A stretch of 64,000 bases of DNA from the NCBI RefSeq assembly GCF_900129855.1, contig NZ_LT670819.1:6820001-6884000 (forward strand), in the 5' to 3' direction. How positions within the stretch are numbered: the first letter of the stretch is position 1; each line of letters begins with the position of its first letter. Below the pieces are notes generated by a model that was not told the origin of the DNA, did not search any database, and was given only the letters and a program-made list of their open reading frames with translations. This DNA is from Streptomyces sp. 3214.6 (GTDB lineage Bacteria > Actinomycetota > Actinomycetes > Streptomycetales > Streptomycetaceae). The position numbers and the translations under genes are program-made. Below are positions 25,735-33,922 of this stretch, piece by piece.

Positions 25735-26697
25735 ATGAGCCCGCGTCAGATCACCGTCCTGGGAGAGTGCGTCGCGGACGCCTTCACCGAACCGGCGGAC
25801 GCCTCGAACGAACTCGCCCTGAGGGTGCTGCCGGGCGGCGGACCTGCGAACACGGCGGTGTCCCTGGCCCGGCTCGGCACGCCGGCCCGCTTCCTCGCGC
25901 GCCTGTCCGGCGACGTCTTCGGCCGGCTGTTCCGGGCCCACCTGGACGCGTCCGGCGTCGACCTGTCGTACGCCGTCGCCGCCGCCGAGCCCAGCACGCT
26001 GGCCGTGGCGGAGCTGGACGCCGACGGGCAGGCCCAGTTCTCGTTCCACGCGCAGAACACGGCCGACTGGCAGTGGACGGCCGAGGAACTGGCACGGGTG
26101 GATCTGTCCGACTCGGTCTGTGTGCACACCGGTTCCCTGGCACTGGTCCGGGAGCCCGGCGGGCCGGTGGTGGAGGAGTTCCTGGCGGCAGCGGCCCCGC
26201 GGGCCACCGTCAGCATCGATCCCAACGTCCGGCCGCTGCTGGTGCGCCCCGAGGTCTACCGCGCCCGGCTGGCGCACTGGTGCGCTCTCGCCGACATCCT
26301 GCGGCTGAGCGAGGACGACCTGGCGCTCCTGCTGCCGGGCGTCTCGCCCGAGGAGGCGTGCGACAGCTGGCACGCGGCCGGGGCGCGGCTCGTCGTGATC
26401 ACGCGGGGCGCCGACGGCGCCCTGGCCTCGCTCGACGGCGAACGGGTGCGGGTGCCCGCGGTGGCCACCCGGGTCGTCGACACGGTCGGCGCGGGCGACT
26501 CCTTCACCGCCGGACTGCTGCACCGCCTCGGCGCCCGCGGACTCCTCGGCGGCCGGCTGACGGAACTCCGCCTCGACGACGTCGCGGAAGCCTGCCGGTT
26601 CGGCGCCCGGGTCGCGGCCCTGACCTGCTCCGTCGCCGGTCCCAACCCGCCGTGGGGCGACCAGCTGGAGGAGCTCACGATCGTCGGCGGTGTCTGA
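25735..26697 (+). CDS. PfkB-family carbohydrate kinase (probable fructokinase)
   Basis: A 320-residue ribokinase-fold kinase. It opens with ITVLGECVADAF, carries the GGGPANTAVSLARLG nucleotide/sugar lid region, and has the C-terminal signature VDTVGAGDSFTAGLL with the catalytic Asp. GGGAG ahead of ATG 25735 supports this start over in-frame starts upstream. It is divergent from the sugar importer and 40 bp ahead of another operator-controlled promoter. It probably phosphorylates the imported hexose. Confidence 0.9.
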   Translation: MSPRQITVLGECVADAFTEPADASNELALRVLPGGGPANTAVSLARLGTPARFLARLSGDVFGRLFRAHLDASGVDLSYAVAAAEPSTLAVAELDADGQAQFSFHAQNTADWQWTAEELARVDLSDSVCVHTGSLALVREPGGPVVEEFLAAAAPRATVSIDPNVRPLLVRPEVYRARLAHWCALADILRLSEDDLALLLPGVSPEEACDSWHAAGARLVVITRGADGALASLDGERVRVPAVATRVVDTVGAGDSFTAGLLHRLGARGLLGGRLTELRLDDVAEACRFGARVAALTCSVAGPNPPWGDQLEELTIVGGV

Positions 26698-26737
26698 CGG
26701 GGCGGGCGGTTCGTGCCGGGCGGTCCCGCCCGAACCG

Positions 26738-26809
26738 TTGACGCGTCGGCCGGGTTGCGTCCATCATCGGGCGACTCGATGTCATCGATGACACAAGTCA
26801 ACGATGACA
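26738..26809 (+). promoter_or_regulatory. ABM-gene promoter with tandem LacI-type operator
   Basis: The plus strand shows TTGACG (26738-26743), an 18-bp spacer and CATCAT (26762-26767). Operator units follow: TGTCATCGATGACA (26780-26793, a perfect palindrome) and AGTCAACGATGACA (26796-26809). It is the third copy of the module, in reverse orientation to the other two, matching the reversed direction of its gene. Confidence 0.82.
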
Positions 26810-26847
26810 TCGACCTGGCTCGTCACGACCGAGAAGGACCCGAGACC

Positions 26848-27150
26848 GTGAAGAAGACCCTGCTCGCCGAATTCACCGCCCGTGAGGGAGCCCAGGACGA
26901 GGTCGCCCGCATGATCGGCGACTACGCCCTGAAGGTGCGCGAGGAAGAGGGCAACATCGCCTTCGACGTCTACACCAAGGCGGACCACCCGCGCGCCTTC
27001 TGGATCTTCGAGGTGTACCGGGACGAGGACGCCTTCCAGGCGCACCTGAACGCCCCGTACGGCGGCCCGTTCAACGCCGCCCTCGTCCCGCTGATCGAGG
27101 AGGACGCCTCCGTGCTGACGTTCCTCGACCCGCTGGCACAACGGGCATGA
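26848..27150 (+). CDS. Antibiotic-biosynthesis-monooxygenase (ABM) domain protein
   Basis: A 100-residue single-domain ferredoxin-fold protein of the ABM/YgiN type. It reads KKTLLAEFTAREGAQDEV at the N-terminus and EVYRDEDAFQAHLNAPYG in the middle. AAGGA lies nine bases ahead of GTG 26848. Small ABM proteins can be quinol or aldehyde-handling enzymes. What is notable is that it has its own copy of the sugar-regulon promoter/operator, so it should be induced with fructan use. Its substrate is unknown. Confidence 0.85.
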   Translation: MKKTLLAEFTAREGAQDEVARMIGDYALKVREEEGNIAFDVYTKADHPRAFWIFEVYRDEDAFQAHLNAPYGGPFNAALVPLIEEDASVLTFLDPLAQRA

Positions 27151-27210
27151 CCCGGCGGGCCGTCCGCCCGCCGGGTCGCCAGGCCGTCGGGCCGTCGGGT
27201 CGCCAGGTCG

Positions 27211-27340
27211 TCAGCTCGTCTTCACCGCTTTCATCGTGAAGTGCGAGGTGACGTTCTTGATCCGCGGGATGGCCATGACGTGCCGGCTGAGGAAGGTCTC
27301 GTAGGCGGCCAGGTCGGCGACGCCGAGGAAGGACAGGGGT
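27211..27340 (-). pseudogene. Lrp/AsnC regulator, C-terminal remnant
   Basis: The minus strand encodes VADLAAYETFLSRHVMAIPR and ends TSHFTMKAVKTS at a normal stop. This is the typical end of an Lrp RAM domain. The HTH and the first half of the RAM domain are missing. Upstream sequence is unrelated and contains a perfect inverted repeat (27368-27393). Confidence 0.65.
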
Positions 27341-27367
27341 GCGTGAGTATCGGGAGGCGGCGCGGGC

Positions 27368-27393
27368 GGGGATGAGTACACGTACTCATCCCC
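27368..27393. repeat. Perfect 12-bp inverted repeat
   Basis: GGGGATGAGTAC and GTACTCATCCCC are separated by two bases. It lies between the Lrp remnant and the end of the DUF2278 gene. It could be a terminator for the latter, an operator, or a dispersed palindrome. No U tract follows. Confidence 0.6.
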
Positions 27394-27500
27394 ACCCGGG
27401 GGAATCAGGCGACGGTGACGTCGTCCTGCCGGCCGTTCCCGTCGGCGCCCAGTTGGGCGACGGGGGTTGTGAACTGCTGCCGGTTGACGGTGCTTGGGTG

Positions 27501-28508
27501 TCAGAAGGTGATGGATCGGCCCTCGCGCTGCGCCTGTTGCGCGGTGTAGGAGACGCCGTGGACCTTGAGGCCGTCGGGGCTGAGGAGGGTGATGGTGCCG
27601 CCTCGGTTGCCGAGATGGAATCCGTTGCCGGCCGGGACGGTGAGGGTGGCGCCGGGCGGGAGCGGGCCGGTGGGCAGCGGGAGGGTCTGCTGGTTCTGGT
27701 CGGCGAGGAGCCACCCCCGGAGGTCGACCGGGGCGGGGGAGGCGTTGAGGACGGTGATGGTCTCGGCCTCGGGCGCGGGGCCGAGGGGATTGACCAGCGC
27801 GGCCATGATCCGCACCGGCTCCTCGCGGTCGCCGGGGCGGGGCGGTGCGGTGACGATGGGGTGTCCGGTGGTGTCGTCGGTGTGCCAGGCCTGGGACTGG
27901 AAGGCCAGGAAGACGGCGACCCAGCGGTTCTCGGCGGGCAGGTGCAGCAGCAGGGCTCCGTCCTGCCAGACTCCGTTGTCGGAGCGGAAGCGCCCGCTGC
28001 TGCCCTGGTTCATATGGATGTCGTGGACGCCGTTGCCGGTCCTGAACCCGAACACCTTGTCGTCCGCGCCCTCCTCGGGCCCCCACCGTTGCCCGAAGGC
28101 GTAGACGACGGCGGTGGGGTCGGCGATGGCCCGCTGCACATAGTGGTCGAGCAGGTCGGCCAGGTCGTTGTCGGCGCCCACGAGATCGGGCGGAAGGGTC
28201 CGCATCGAGGCGGGGTCGAAGAGATTGCCGCGGATGAAGTCCAGGCTGGCGGTGCCCGGCTGCGACGGCAGGTCGGTCCATCCGCTCCCGGCGGGTGGCA
28301 GCAGCTCCGTCAGCGGGTGGCGGAAGTCGTCGTCGGCCACGTAGAGCAGGTCCGGGGGGGCCTGCTGGGACTCGACGTTGACCGCGGCCCGGTAGTGGGT
28401 GCCGGCCTCGTCGGTGAGGTGGATCTGGTAGTGCGGGGTGTCACTGGATCCCTCCCGGCGCCGGTCGACGGCGCGGGCGGCCAGGACCCCGTATCTGTTC
28501 AACGGCAT
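27501..28508 (-). CDS. DUF2278 protein with C-terminal lamin-tail-like domain
   Basis: A 335-residue protein. Residues about 1-215 match the DUF2278/YukJ pattern: LNRYGVLAARAVDRRREG at the start, then HYQIHLTDE, GIHDIHMNQGSSG-like text (here GVHDIHMNQGSSG) and VFLAFQSQAWHTD. Residues about 240-335 form a lamin-tail-like beta sandwich, with ITVLNASPAPVDLRGWLL and GGTITLLSPDG. No signal peptide is seen. A GGAGG ribosome-binding site precedes the ATG. The function is unknown; in other genomes such proteins sit near nuclease or surface systems. Confidence 0.82.
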   Translation of the reverse strand: MPLNRYGVLAARAVDRRREGSSDTPHYQIHLTDEAGTHYRAAVNVESQQAPPDLLYVADDDFRHPLTELLPPAGSGWTDLPSQPGTASLDFIRGNLFDPASMRTLPPDLVGADNDLADLLDHYVQRAIADPTAVVYAFGQRWGPEEGADDKVFGFRTGNGVHDIHMNQGSSGRFRSDNGVWQDGALLLHLPAENRWVAVFLAFQSQAWHTDDTTGHPIVTAPPRPGDREEPVRIMAALVNPLGPAPEAETITVLNASPAPVDLRGWLLADQNQQTLPLPTGPLPPGATLTVPAGNGFHLGNRGGTITLLSPDGLKVHGVSYTAQQAQREGRSITF

Positions 28509-28634
28509 GACTCATCCTCCGGATCGGGGTGCCGGCGACCCTTGCCGCCCGCCGCTCCCTCCTGGTGTTATCCCCGGCCCTGCCCGGTGGGACGGCGCGG
28601 CGCCCGATGTTCACCCGCCCGGACCGCTTCCCGG

Positions 28635-28677
28635 CAAGGGGCCCCGGCCGACGGTGACGCCGGCCAGGGGCCCCTTG
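28635..28677. terminator. Strong hairpin terminator after the phosphoesterase operon
   Basis: CAAGGGGCCCC (28635-28645) pairs with GGGGCCCCTTG (28667-28677), with further GGCCG/CGGCC pairing inside. It lies directly downstream of the phosphoesterase stop on the minus strand. The remaining bases up to the DUF2278 start at 28508 should hold that gene's promoter. Confidence 0.75.
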
Positions 28678-28693
28678 AAACGGTCACGCCATG

Positions 28694-31450
28694 TCAGCCG
28701 TCGGACTCCGGCGACGGGAGGTAGGCGCCCGGCACGTCGGCCGGTGCGTAGACCTTCTTGTCACTGGGGTACGGCTTGGTCCAGTCGTGCGTCTGGTACC
28801 AGGTGTAGCGGTTCATCTGCGTGGGGTTGGCGTAGTCGGGCACGGCCTTCGGGCCGGTCAGCCGCTGCTGCTTCGCCCAGGCCTTCCACTGCGCCGCGAG
28901 CTCCTGCTGCGCCTGCGGCACCGCGACGGACGTCGGCGCGGCCGCTGCCTTGCTGTCCTGGGGCGCCGGGGTGTCCGAGCCGCAGGTGGGCTGGGGGCTG
29001 ACGCCGAGGGTCAGGGAGGTCCGGTTGGGCACCGCGGTGAACGGGGCCGTGTTCGCCTTCGGGGTGAACGCGCCGTACATCGGGGTGGCCGCGCTGTCGA
29101 GCTGGTTCATCGGGTGCATCCCGAGGATCTGCTCGATGGTGCGGACCATGGTGATCTGTGAGTAGTAGTGGCTGTCGACGGCGCCGTGCCGGGCGTAGGG
29201 GCTGATGACCTGGACCGGGGCACGGTGGCCGTCGACGTGGTCGAGGCCGTTCTGCGAGTCGTCCTCGACGACGAAGATCGCCGAGTCCTTCCAGTACTTG
29301 CTGTGGGAGATCTCGTCGACCATCCGGCCGACCGCGAGGTCGTTGTCCGCGACCTCGGCGGACGCGTTCGCCGGGCCGCCGGTGTGGTCGTTGGAGAACC
29401 AGAACATGTTCAGGTTCGCGGGACCGTTCTTCTCGAAGTCCTGCTGCCAGATCTGTTCCTTGTAGATGTCCGGGACGTCGAGGTCGAACAGCGGGAAGCC
29501 CTGCACCGACACCTTGTTCAGCGACGGGATCGCCGAACCGGTCTTGATGGGGTACTGGGTCTGCGCCCCGGTCGCGGCCATGTTCTTGCTGTCGCAGTAC
29601 AGGTTCTGCCAGGTCGCGCCGGCCGGCTTGGTCTCCAGCGACTGGAACTCGCCGAAGTCCTTGACGGACTTGCCGGCCGCCTGCGCACCGGTCCAGATGA
29701 AGCCGGACTTCTGGTGGCCGAGGACGTCGTTCTCGGTGTCGTAACTGCGCTGGTACTCGCCCGCCGAGGACTCGGTGTACTCCGGGTTGTCCGACTGCAT
29801 CAGCCAGTTGTGGCCCTCGGCGGAGTTCGTGCCGACGTCGTAGAAGTTGTCGTAGAGACCGAACTGCTCGGCCAGCGCGTGCTGGTTGGGCGTCACGTTC
29901 TCGCCGAACGTCGTGAGCGAGGAGTCGCCGTTGCCCTGCGGCATGTCGCCGAAGACCTGGTCGTAGGTGCGGTTCTCCTTGACGAGCAGGAAGACGTGCT
30001 TGATCGTCGAGGGGTCGCCGAGGCGCACCGGGACCGGCAGCGCCCTCGCGTGGCTCCTGCCCTTGGCCGCCCGGACCGAGCCGGGCGTCCAGCCGTTCTG
30101 CCTGAAGACCTTCGCCGTCTGCGACCTGATGACGCTGTCGGCGGGCAGCGTGAACTGCGTCAGGCTCGACGTCGTGTCGTGGGTGCCGTGGCCGGCGCCG
30201 GCGGTGGGACGGCGGGCGTCGATACCGCGGGTGTTGGAGACGACCACCTTCTTGCCGACGGTGGTGATCTCCGCGGGGAAGTAGTCCGTGGGGAGCAGAC
30301 CGACGTAGCGGGCGGGTTGCTGCGGGGAGGTGTAGCGGTAGACGGCGACCGCGTTGGCGCGGCCCAGCGTCACCAGCAGACGGCCGTCGTCGGTGAGCGT
30401 CACCGCGTTGGGCTCGTAGCCGACCGACGCCTCGGGCCACGGCTGGGTGGCGATGGTCTGTACGACCTTGCCCTTGGCGGTGTCGATGACCGACACGCTG
30501 TTGTCGGCGGTGTTGGTGACGAACACCGCGCCCTTCTTGGCGTACACCGCGGTCGGGTGCAGACCGACGTCGATGCTCGCGACGGCGGCGGCCGGGGCGG
30601 CCACGTCGATGACGCTGACCGTGCCGGTGGTGGTGGCGCCGGTGTCCGGGTTCGCCGGGACGTCGGTGCCGTAGGAGTTGATCGTGGTGTCGCCGGCCTT
30701 GGCCGGACGCCCGCCCTCGTTGCTGACGTACAGCTTGCCGCCGACCAGGGCGAGGCCGCGCGGGGCGGTGCCCACGGCCCAGCTCTGCTTGACGGTTCCG
30801 GTCGCCGCGTCGATGGCGACCACCCGGTTCTGGCCGTTGACCGCGCTGTACACGGTGGAGCCGTCGGCCGAGAACACCGTGGCGCCCACGAGCGCGTGCT
30901 TGGCGCCGTCGGCCGGGATGGAGACGGTCACCGGGGTGGACAGGGTGCCGTCCGCGCCCACCGTGAACTTGGTGTAGCCGTCGGTCTGGCCCAGCCACAG
31001 CTGCTTGCCGCCGGGCGAGTACGTCGGGCCCTCCTGGCCGACGGAGCCGTTCTTGATGCGCAGGTCGTCGGCCGCGTTCGTGCCGACCTTCTGCTTCACC
31101 TGCCCGGTCGTGAGGTCCATGACGACCAGCGAGGCGTCACCGTCGGCGATCGCGGCCGCGAGATGGGCGCCGTCCGGGCTGACCGCCGACGACATGATCT
31201 TGCCGTCGTTGATGACGGTGCGGCTGCCGTACGGCTTGATGTACTGGTCGCTGGAGATGACCTGGCCGTCGGCGGTGGTCTGGGCGACCTGCTGGGTGCC
31301 GAACCGGTACGTCGAGGCGACCGCGGTGCCCGTGACACCGAGGGCGACCGCTATGCCCGCCGTCACCAGCACGGTGCGGCGGCCGACACGTCTGCCGAGG
31401 AGGTTGAGCTGCTCCTTCTGGCCCACCCGGCGCTGCCGTGTTACCTGCAT
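28694..31450 (-). CDS. YncE-type beta-propeller fused to phospholipase C-like phosphoesterase
   Basis: A 918-residue extracytoplasmic protein. It is anchored by a single hydrophobic segment (about residues 26-46, following an Arg-rich cytoplasmic tail). Residues about 70-420 are repeated propeller blades (VSVIDTAKGKVVQTIATQP and similar). Residues about 470-800 match the acid-phosphatase/phospholipase C family, with HVFLLVKENRTYDQVFGDM, DNFYDVGTNSAEGHNWL and VEDDSQNGLDHVDGHRAP. It probably hydrolyses phosphate esters outside the cell, the substrate being unknown. It begins three bases after the permease stop in an exporter operon. A GAAGGGA ribosome-binding site is present. Confidence 0.88.
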   Translation of the reverse strand: MQVTRQRRVGQKEQLNLLGRRVGRRTVLVTAGIAVALGVTGTAVASTYRFGTQQVAQTTADGQVISSDQYIKPYGSRTVINDGKIMSSAVSPDGAHLAAAIADGDASLVVMDLTTGQVKQKVGTNAADDLRIKNGSVGQEGPTYSPGGKQLWLGQTDGYTKFTVGADGTLSTPVTVSIPADGAKHALVGATVFSADGSTVYSAVNGQNRVVAIDAATGTVKQSWAVGTAPRGLALVGGKLYVSNEGGRPAKAGDTTINSYGTDVPANPDTGATTTGTVSVIDVAAPAAAVASIDVGLHPTAVYAKKGAVFVTNTADNSVSVIDTAKGKVVQTIATQPWPEASVGYEPNAVTLTDDGRLLVTLGRANAVAVYRYTSPQQPARYVGLLPTDYFPAEITTVGKKVVVSNTRGIDARRPTAGAGHGTHDTTSSLTQFTLPADSVIRSQTAKVFRQNGWTPGSVRAAKGRSHARALPVPVRLGDPSTIKHVFLLVKENRTYDQVFGDMPQGNGDSSLTTFGENVTPNQHALAEQFGLYDNFYDVGTNSAEGHNWLMQSDNPEYTESSAGEYQRSYDTENDVLGHQKSGFIWTGAQAAGKSVKDFGEFQSLETKPAGATWQNLYCDSKNMAATGAQTQYPIKTGSAIPSLNKVSVQGFPLFDLDVPDIYKEQIWQQDFEKNGPANLNMFWFSNDHTGGPANASAEVADNDLAVGRMVDEISHSKYWKDSAIFVVEDDSQNGLDHVDGHRAPVQVISPYARHGAVDSHYYSQITMVRTIEQILGMHPMNQLDSAATPMYGAFTPKANTAPFTAVPNRTSLTLGVSPQPTCGSDTPAPQDSKAAAAPTSVAVPQAQQELAAQWKAWAKQQRLTGPKAVPDYANPTQMNRYTWYQTHDWTKPYPSDKKVYAPADVPGAYLPSPESDG

Positions 31451-31453
31451 GGA

Positions 31454-32815
31454 CTATCCCTTCGAGGTGGTGTCAAGCAGCTCGACGTTGCCGTCGAACT
31501 GCCAGAGCGGGTTCGGTGCGTCCCCTGTCGAAGTCCGCACCAGGAAGTAGCCGTTCACTTCCTTCGGTCCGTCGCCGTCGGCCACGAACCGCCCGTCCGA
31601 GGTGATGTCGAGTTGGTAGACGGCGGACCCCGTGACCGGCACCCCGGGGAGATGCCAGGTCACGACGCAACGCCAGTCGTTGCCCGCGCCCTCCTGGGCG
31701 GCCCGGCCGTCGCTCTTGGTGCACGCCGCCGTGGCCCGCAGCTCCGCCTCCGTGACGGCGGGGCGGTGGAGCTGCCCGGTCTGCATGCGGTAGAGGTGCG
31801 CGAAGGCCGTGGCGACCGACCGCTGGACCTTGTCCTGCTGGATCCCGGAACCCGTCGACGGAGCCGCTACGGCGATCACCGCGACGGTGAGGGCGGTCAG
31901 TGCCGTCAGCGGCAGCAGCCCGAGGGTGAGCGCGCGGCGTCCGGCGCCGTCGTAGGCGAGATCGGTGAAGTCGCGCCGGAGGAACAGCAGATACGCCAGT
32001 ACGGTCGCGAGCACGGCCCACACCAGGCTGACCGTGACGCCGATCAGGAGCGGGCCGAGCTGCGCGGGGCTGGTGAACAGGCCGTTCCAGGCGATGAAGG
32101 CGTAGCCGGGCAGGGCGAGGCGCACGGCGACGGGCAGCGGCAGCATCTGGGCGACCGACATCGCGAGGGCGACGACCGGGGGCAGCAGCAGCCCGGTCGG
32201 GGACCGCCCCAGTGCGACCGACCCGAGCAGTCCGATCGCGGCGAGCGCCAGCGTCGGGGCGAGGGCCGCGGCCCAGGCGAGCAGGACCCGGCCGGCCGCG
32301 TCCCCCGGCGCCAGCAGGTGACCGTCGAGGCCGACAAGCGGCTGGTCGCCGACCGACACCAGGCCGCCGACCACGCTGGACACGGCCAGCCCGGCCACGA
32401 GCAGCAGGATGACGGTGAGGCTGGCCAGCGACTTCGCCACGAAGATCCGCCGGGGCGAGCGGACCGCCACCAGCAGATGCCGCCAGGTGCCGAGCCGGTC
32501 CTCCGAAGCGAACACGTCACCGGCGACCACCGAGGAAAGCAGCGGCAGCGCATAGGCGCCCGCGAACCCGAGCATCACCAGGGGGCCGGCCCACCCCGTG
32601 GCGTGCATCCAGCGGCCGAAGAGGGTGTCGGAGGGGAGCGTGCTCTGCCGGCTCACCCCCGCGACGAAGAGGGCGGGCGCGACCCAACAGGCGAGGACCA
32701 GCAGGCGGATCCGCCACTGCGCGACCAGCTTGACCAGTTCGAAGCGGTAGCTGCGCGAGACCGGGACGCGGCGGGCGGCGCTGACGGCCTTCTCGTCGGT
32801 GAGGGTAGCGGTCAC
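31454..32815 (-). CDS. ABC-2-type transporter permease
   Basis: A 453-residue membrane protein with about ten hydrophobic segments between residues 35 and 330. A C-terminal extracytoplasmic domain (about 330-453) contains two Cys (AACTKSD, DWRCVVTW). The start is GTG 32815, overlapping the ATPase stop as GTGA. It forms a typical exporter with the upstream ATPase. The soluble C-terminal domain is unusual for an ABC-2 permease and may contact the phosphoesterase encoded next. Confidence 0.85.
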   Translation of the reverse strand: MTATLTDEKAVSAARRVPVSRSYRFELVKLVAQWRIRLLVLACWVAPALFVAGVSRQSTLPSDTLFGRWMHATGWAGPLVMLGFAGAYALPLLSSVVAGDVFASEDRLGTWRHLLVAVRSPRRIFVAKSLASLTVILLLVAGLAVSSVVGGLVSVGDQPLVGLDGHLLAPGDAAGRVLLAWAAALAPTLALAAIGLLGSVALGRSPTGLLLPPVVALAMSVAQMLPLPVAVRLALPGYAFIAWNGLFTSPAQLGPLLIGVTVSLVWAVLATVLAYLLFLRRDFTDLAYDGAGRRALTLGLLPLTALTALTVAVIAVAAPSTGSGIQQDKVQRSVATAFAHLYRMQTGQLHRPAVTEAELRATAACTKSDGRAAQEGAGNDWRCVVTWHLPGVPVTGSAVYQLDITSDGRFVADGDGPKEVNGYFLVRTSTGDAPNPLWQFDGNVELLDTTSKG

Positions 32816-33750
32816 CGACCGGCCTCCTGCTCGGTGAGGGCGAGGAACGCGGCTTCGAGCGGCGACACCACGGGGGTCAACTCGCGCACCGCGATGCCCG
32901 CGTGGACGAGCCGTACGACGAGGTCGTCGAGGGCGGGCACCAGCGCGCGCACGACGAGCCCCTCGACGCCGCGTCGGGCCCCGGCGTCGTCCACGACGTG
33001 GATCCCGGCCGTGGCGGCGGCCTCCCGGTGGGCGGCCTGCGCGTCGGAGGTCACCAACCGGTAGTCGAGTTCACGGCTTTCGGCGGCCAGCTTGCCGAGC
33101 GGGCCCGAGAAGACCACCCGTCCGGTCGCGAGGATGGTGACCTCGGAGCACAGCGCCTCCAGGTCGTCCATACGGTGGCTGGAGAGCACCACGGCGGTTC
33201 CGTCCGCGGCGAGCCGGGTGAGGACACCGTGCACGTGCCGCTTCCCGGCCGGGTCGAGGCCGTTGGCGGGTTCGTCGAGGACGAGCAGCCGGGGTCTGGT
33301 GAGCAGGGCGGCGGCCAGCCCGAGGCGCTGGCGCATGCCGAGCGAGAAGCCGCGCGCCTTGTCGTCGGCGACGTCGGTGAGCCCGACCTGGCCGAGTACG
33401 TCGTCGATGCCCGCGCTCCGGGCGTCCTGGCCACGGAGTCGGGCCAGCGCGGCGAGGTTCTGCCGGGCGGTCAGCGAGGGGTAGAGGCCGGGCCCGTCCA
33501 CGAAGCCGGCGACGCCGTCGGGAACGGCGAGCCCCCGTCCGACCCGCGTGCCCAGGATCTCCAGTCGGCCGCTGTCGGCGACGGCCAGGCCCAGCAGCAG
33601 GCCGAGCAGCGTCGTCTTTCCGGCGCCGTTCGGCCCGACCAGGCCGTGTATCTGACCCTGCGTCACATCCAGATCGATGCCGTCGAGCGCGACGACGTCT
33701 CCGAAGCCTTTGGTGATCCCGCGAGCCCGGACGGAAAGGAGGGTGTCCAT
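32812..33750 (-). CDS. ABC exporter ATPase
   Basis: A 312-residue ATP-binding subunit with Walker A GPNGAGKTT, signature FSLGMRQRLGLA, Walker B LLVLDEPANGLDP and switch SSHRM. About 80 residues follow the ATPase core, as in other CcmA-type exporters. AAGGGAA ahead of ATG 33750 sets the start. It heads the ATPase/permease/phosphoesterase operon. An insertion sequence now ends 172 bp upstream, so the native promoter may be displaced or altered. Confidence 0.92.
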   Translation of the reverse strand: MDTLLSVRARGITKGFGDVVALDGIDLDVTQGQIHGLVGPNGAGKTTLLGLLLGLAVADSGRLEILGTRVGRGLAVPDGVAGFVDGPGLYPSLTARQNLAALARLRGQDARSAGIDDVLGQVGLTDVADDKARGFSLGMRQRLGLAAALLTRPRLLVLDEPANGLDPAGKRHVHGVLTRLAADGTAVVLSSHRMDDLEALCSEVTILATGRVVFSGPLGKLAAESRELDYRLVTSDAQAAHREAAATAGIHVVDDAGARRGVEGLVVRALVPALDDLVVRLVHAGIAVRELTPVVSPLEAAFLALTEQEAGR

Positions 33751-33922
33751 GGGTTCCCTTTTTCGAAGGAAGGCGATCGCGCCTTCAGGGACCCTAGGGA
33801 ATTCACAGAACGCAAGCAGCGACGATGGACTGAATGTTGCCGGAACGGCAGTCCATGGATTGCCCAGCGGCGAACCAGCATTGAGCAAAGCCCGGACATG
33901 CCGGGGGCCCGCCCCGGGAGCG

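Noticed and set aside
25735..26697. PfkB gene as a direct member of the 25491-25563 promoter unit
   Set aside because: The -35/-10 pair points the other way. The kinase may share the operators but needs its own promoter, which I could not place.
29168..33064. A nearly 1300-codon open frame on the plus strand
   Set aside because: It runs antisense to three well-supported genes (phosphoesterase, permease, ATPase) and has repetitive Val/Gly/Asp/Arg composition with no domain. This is a GC-bias shadow.
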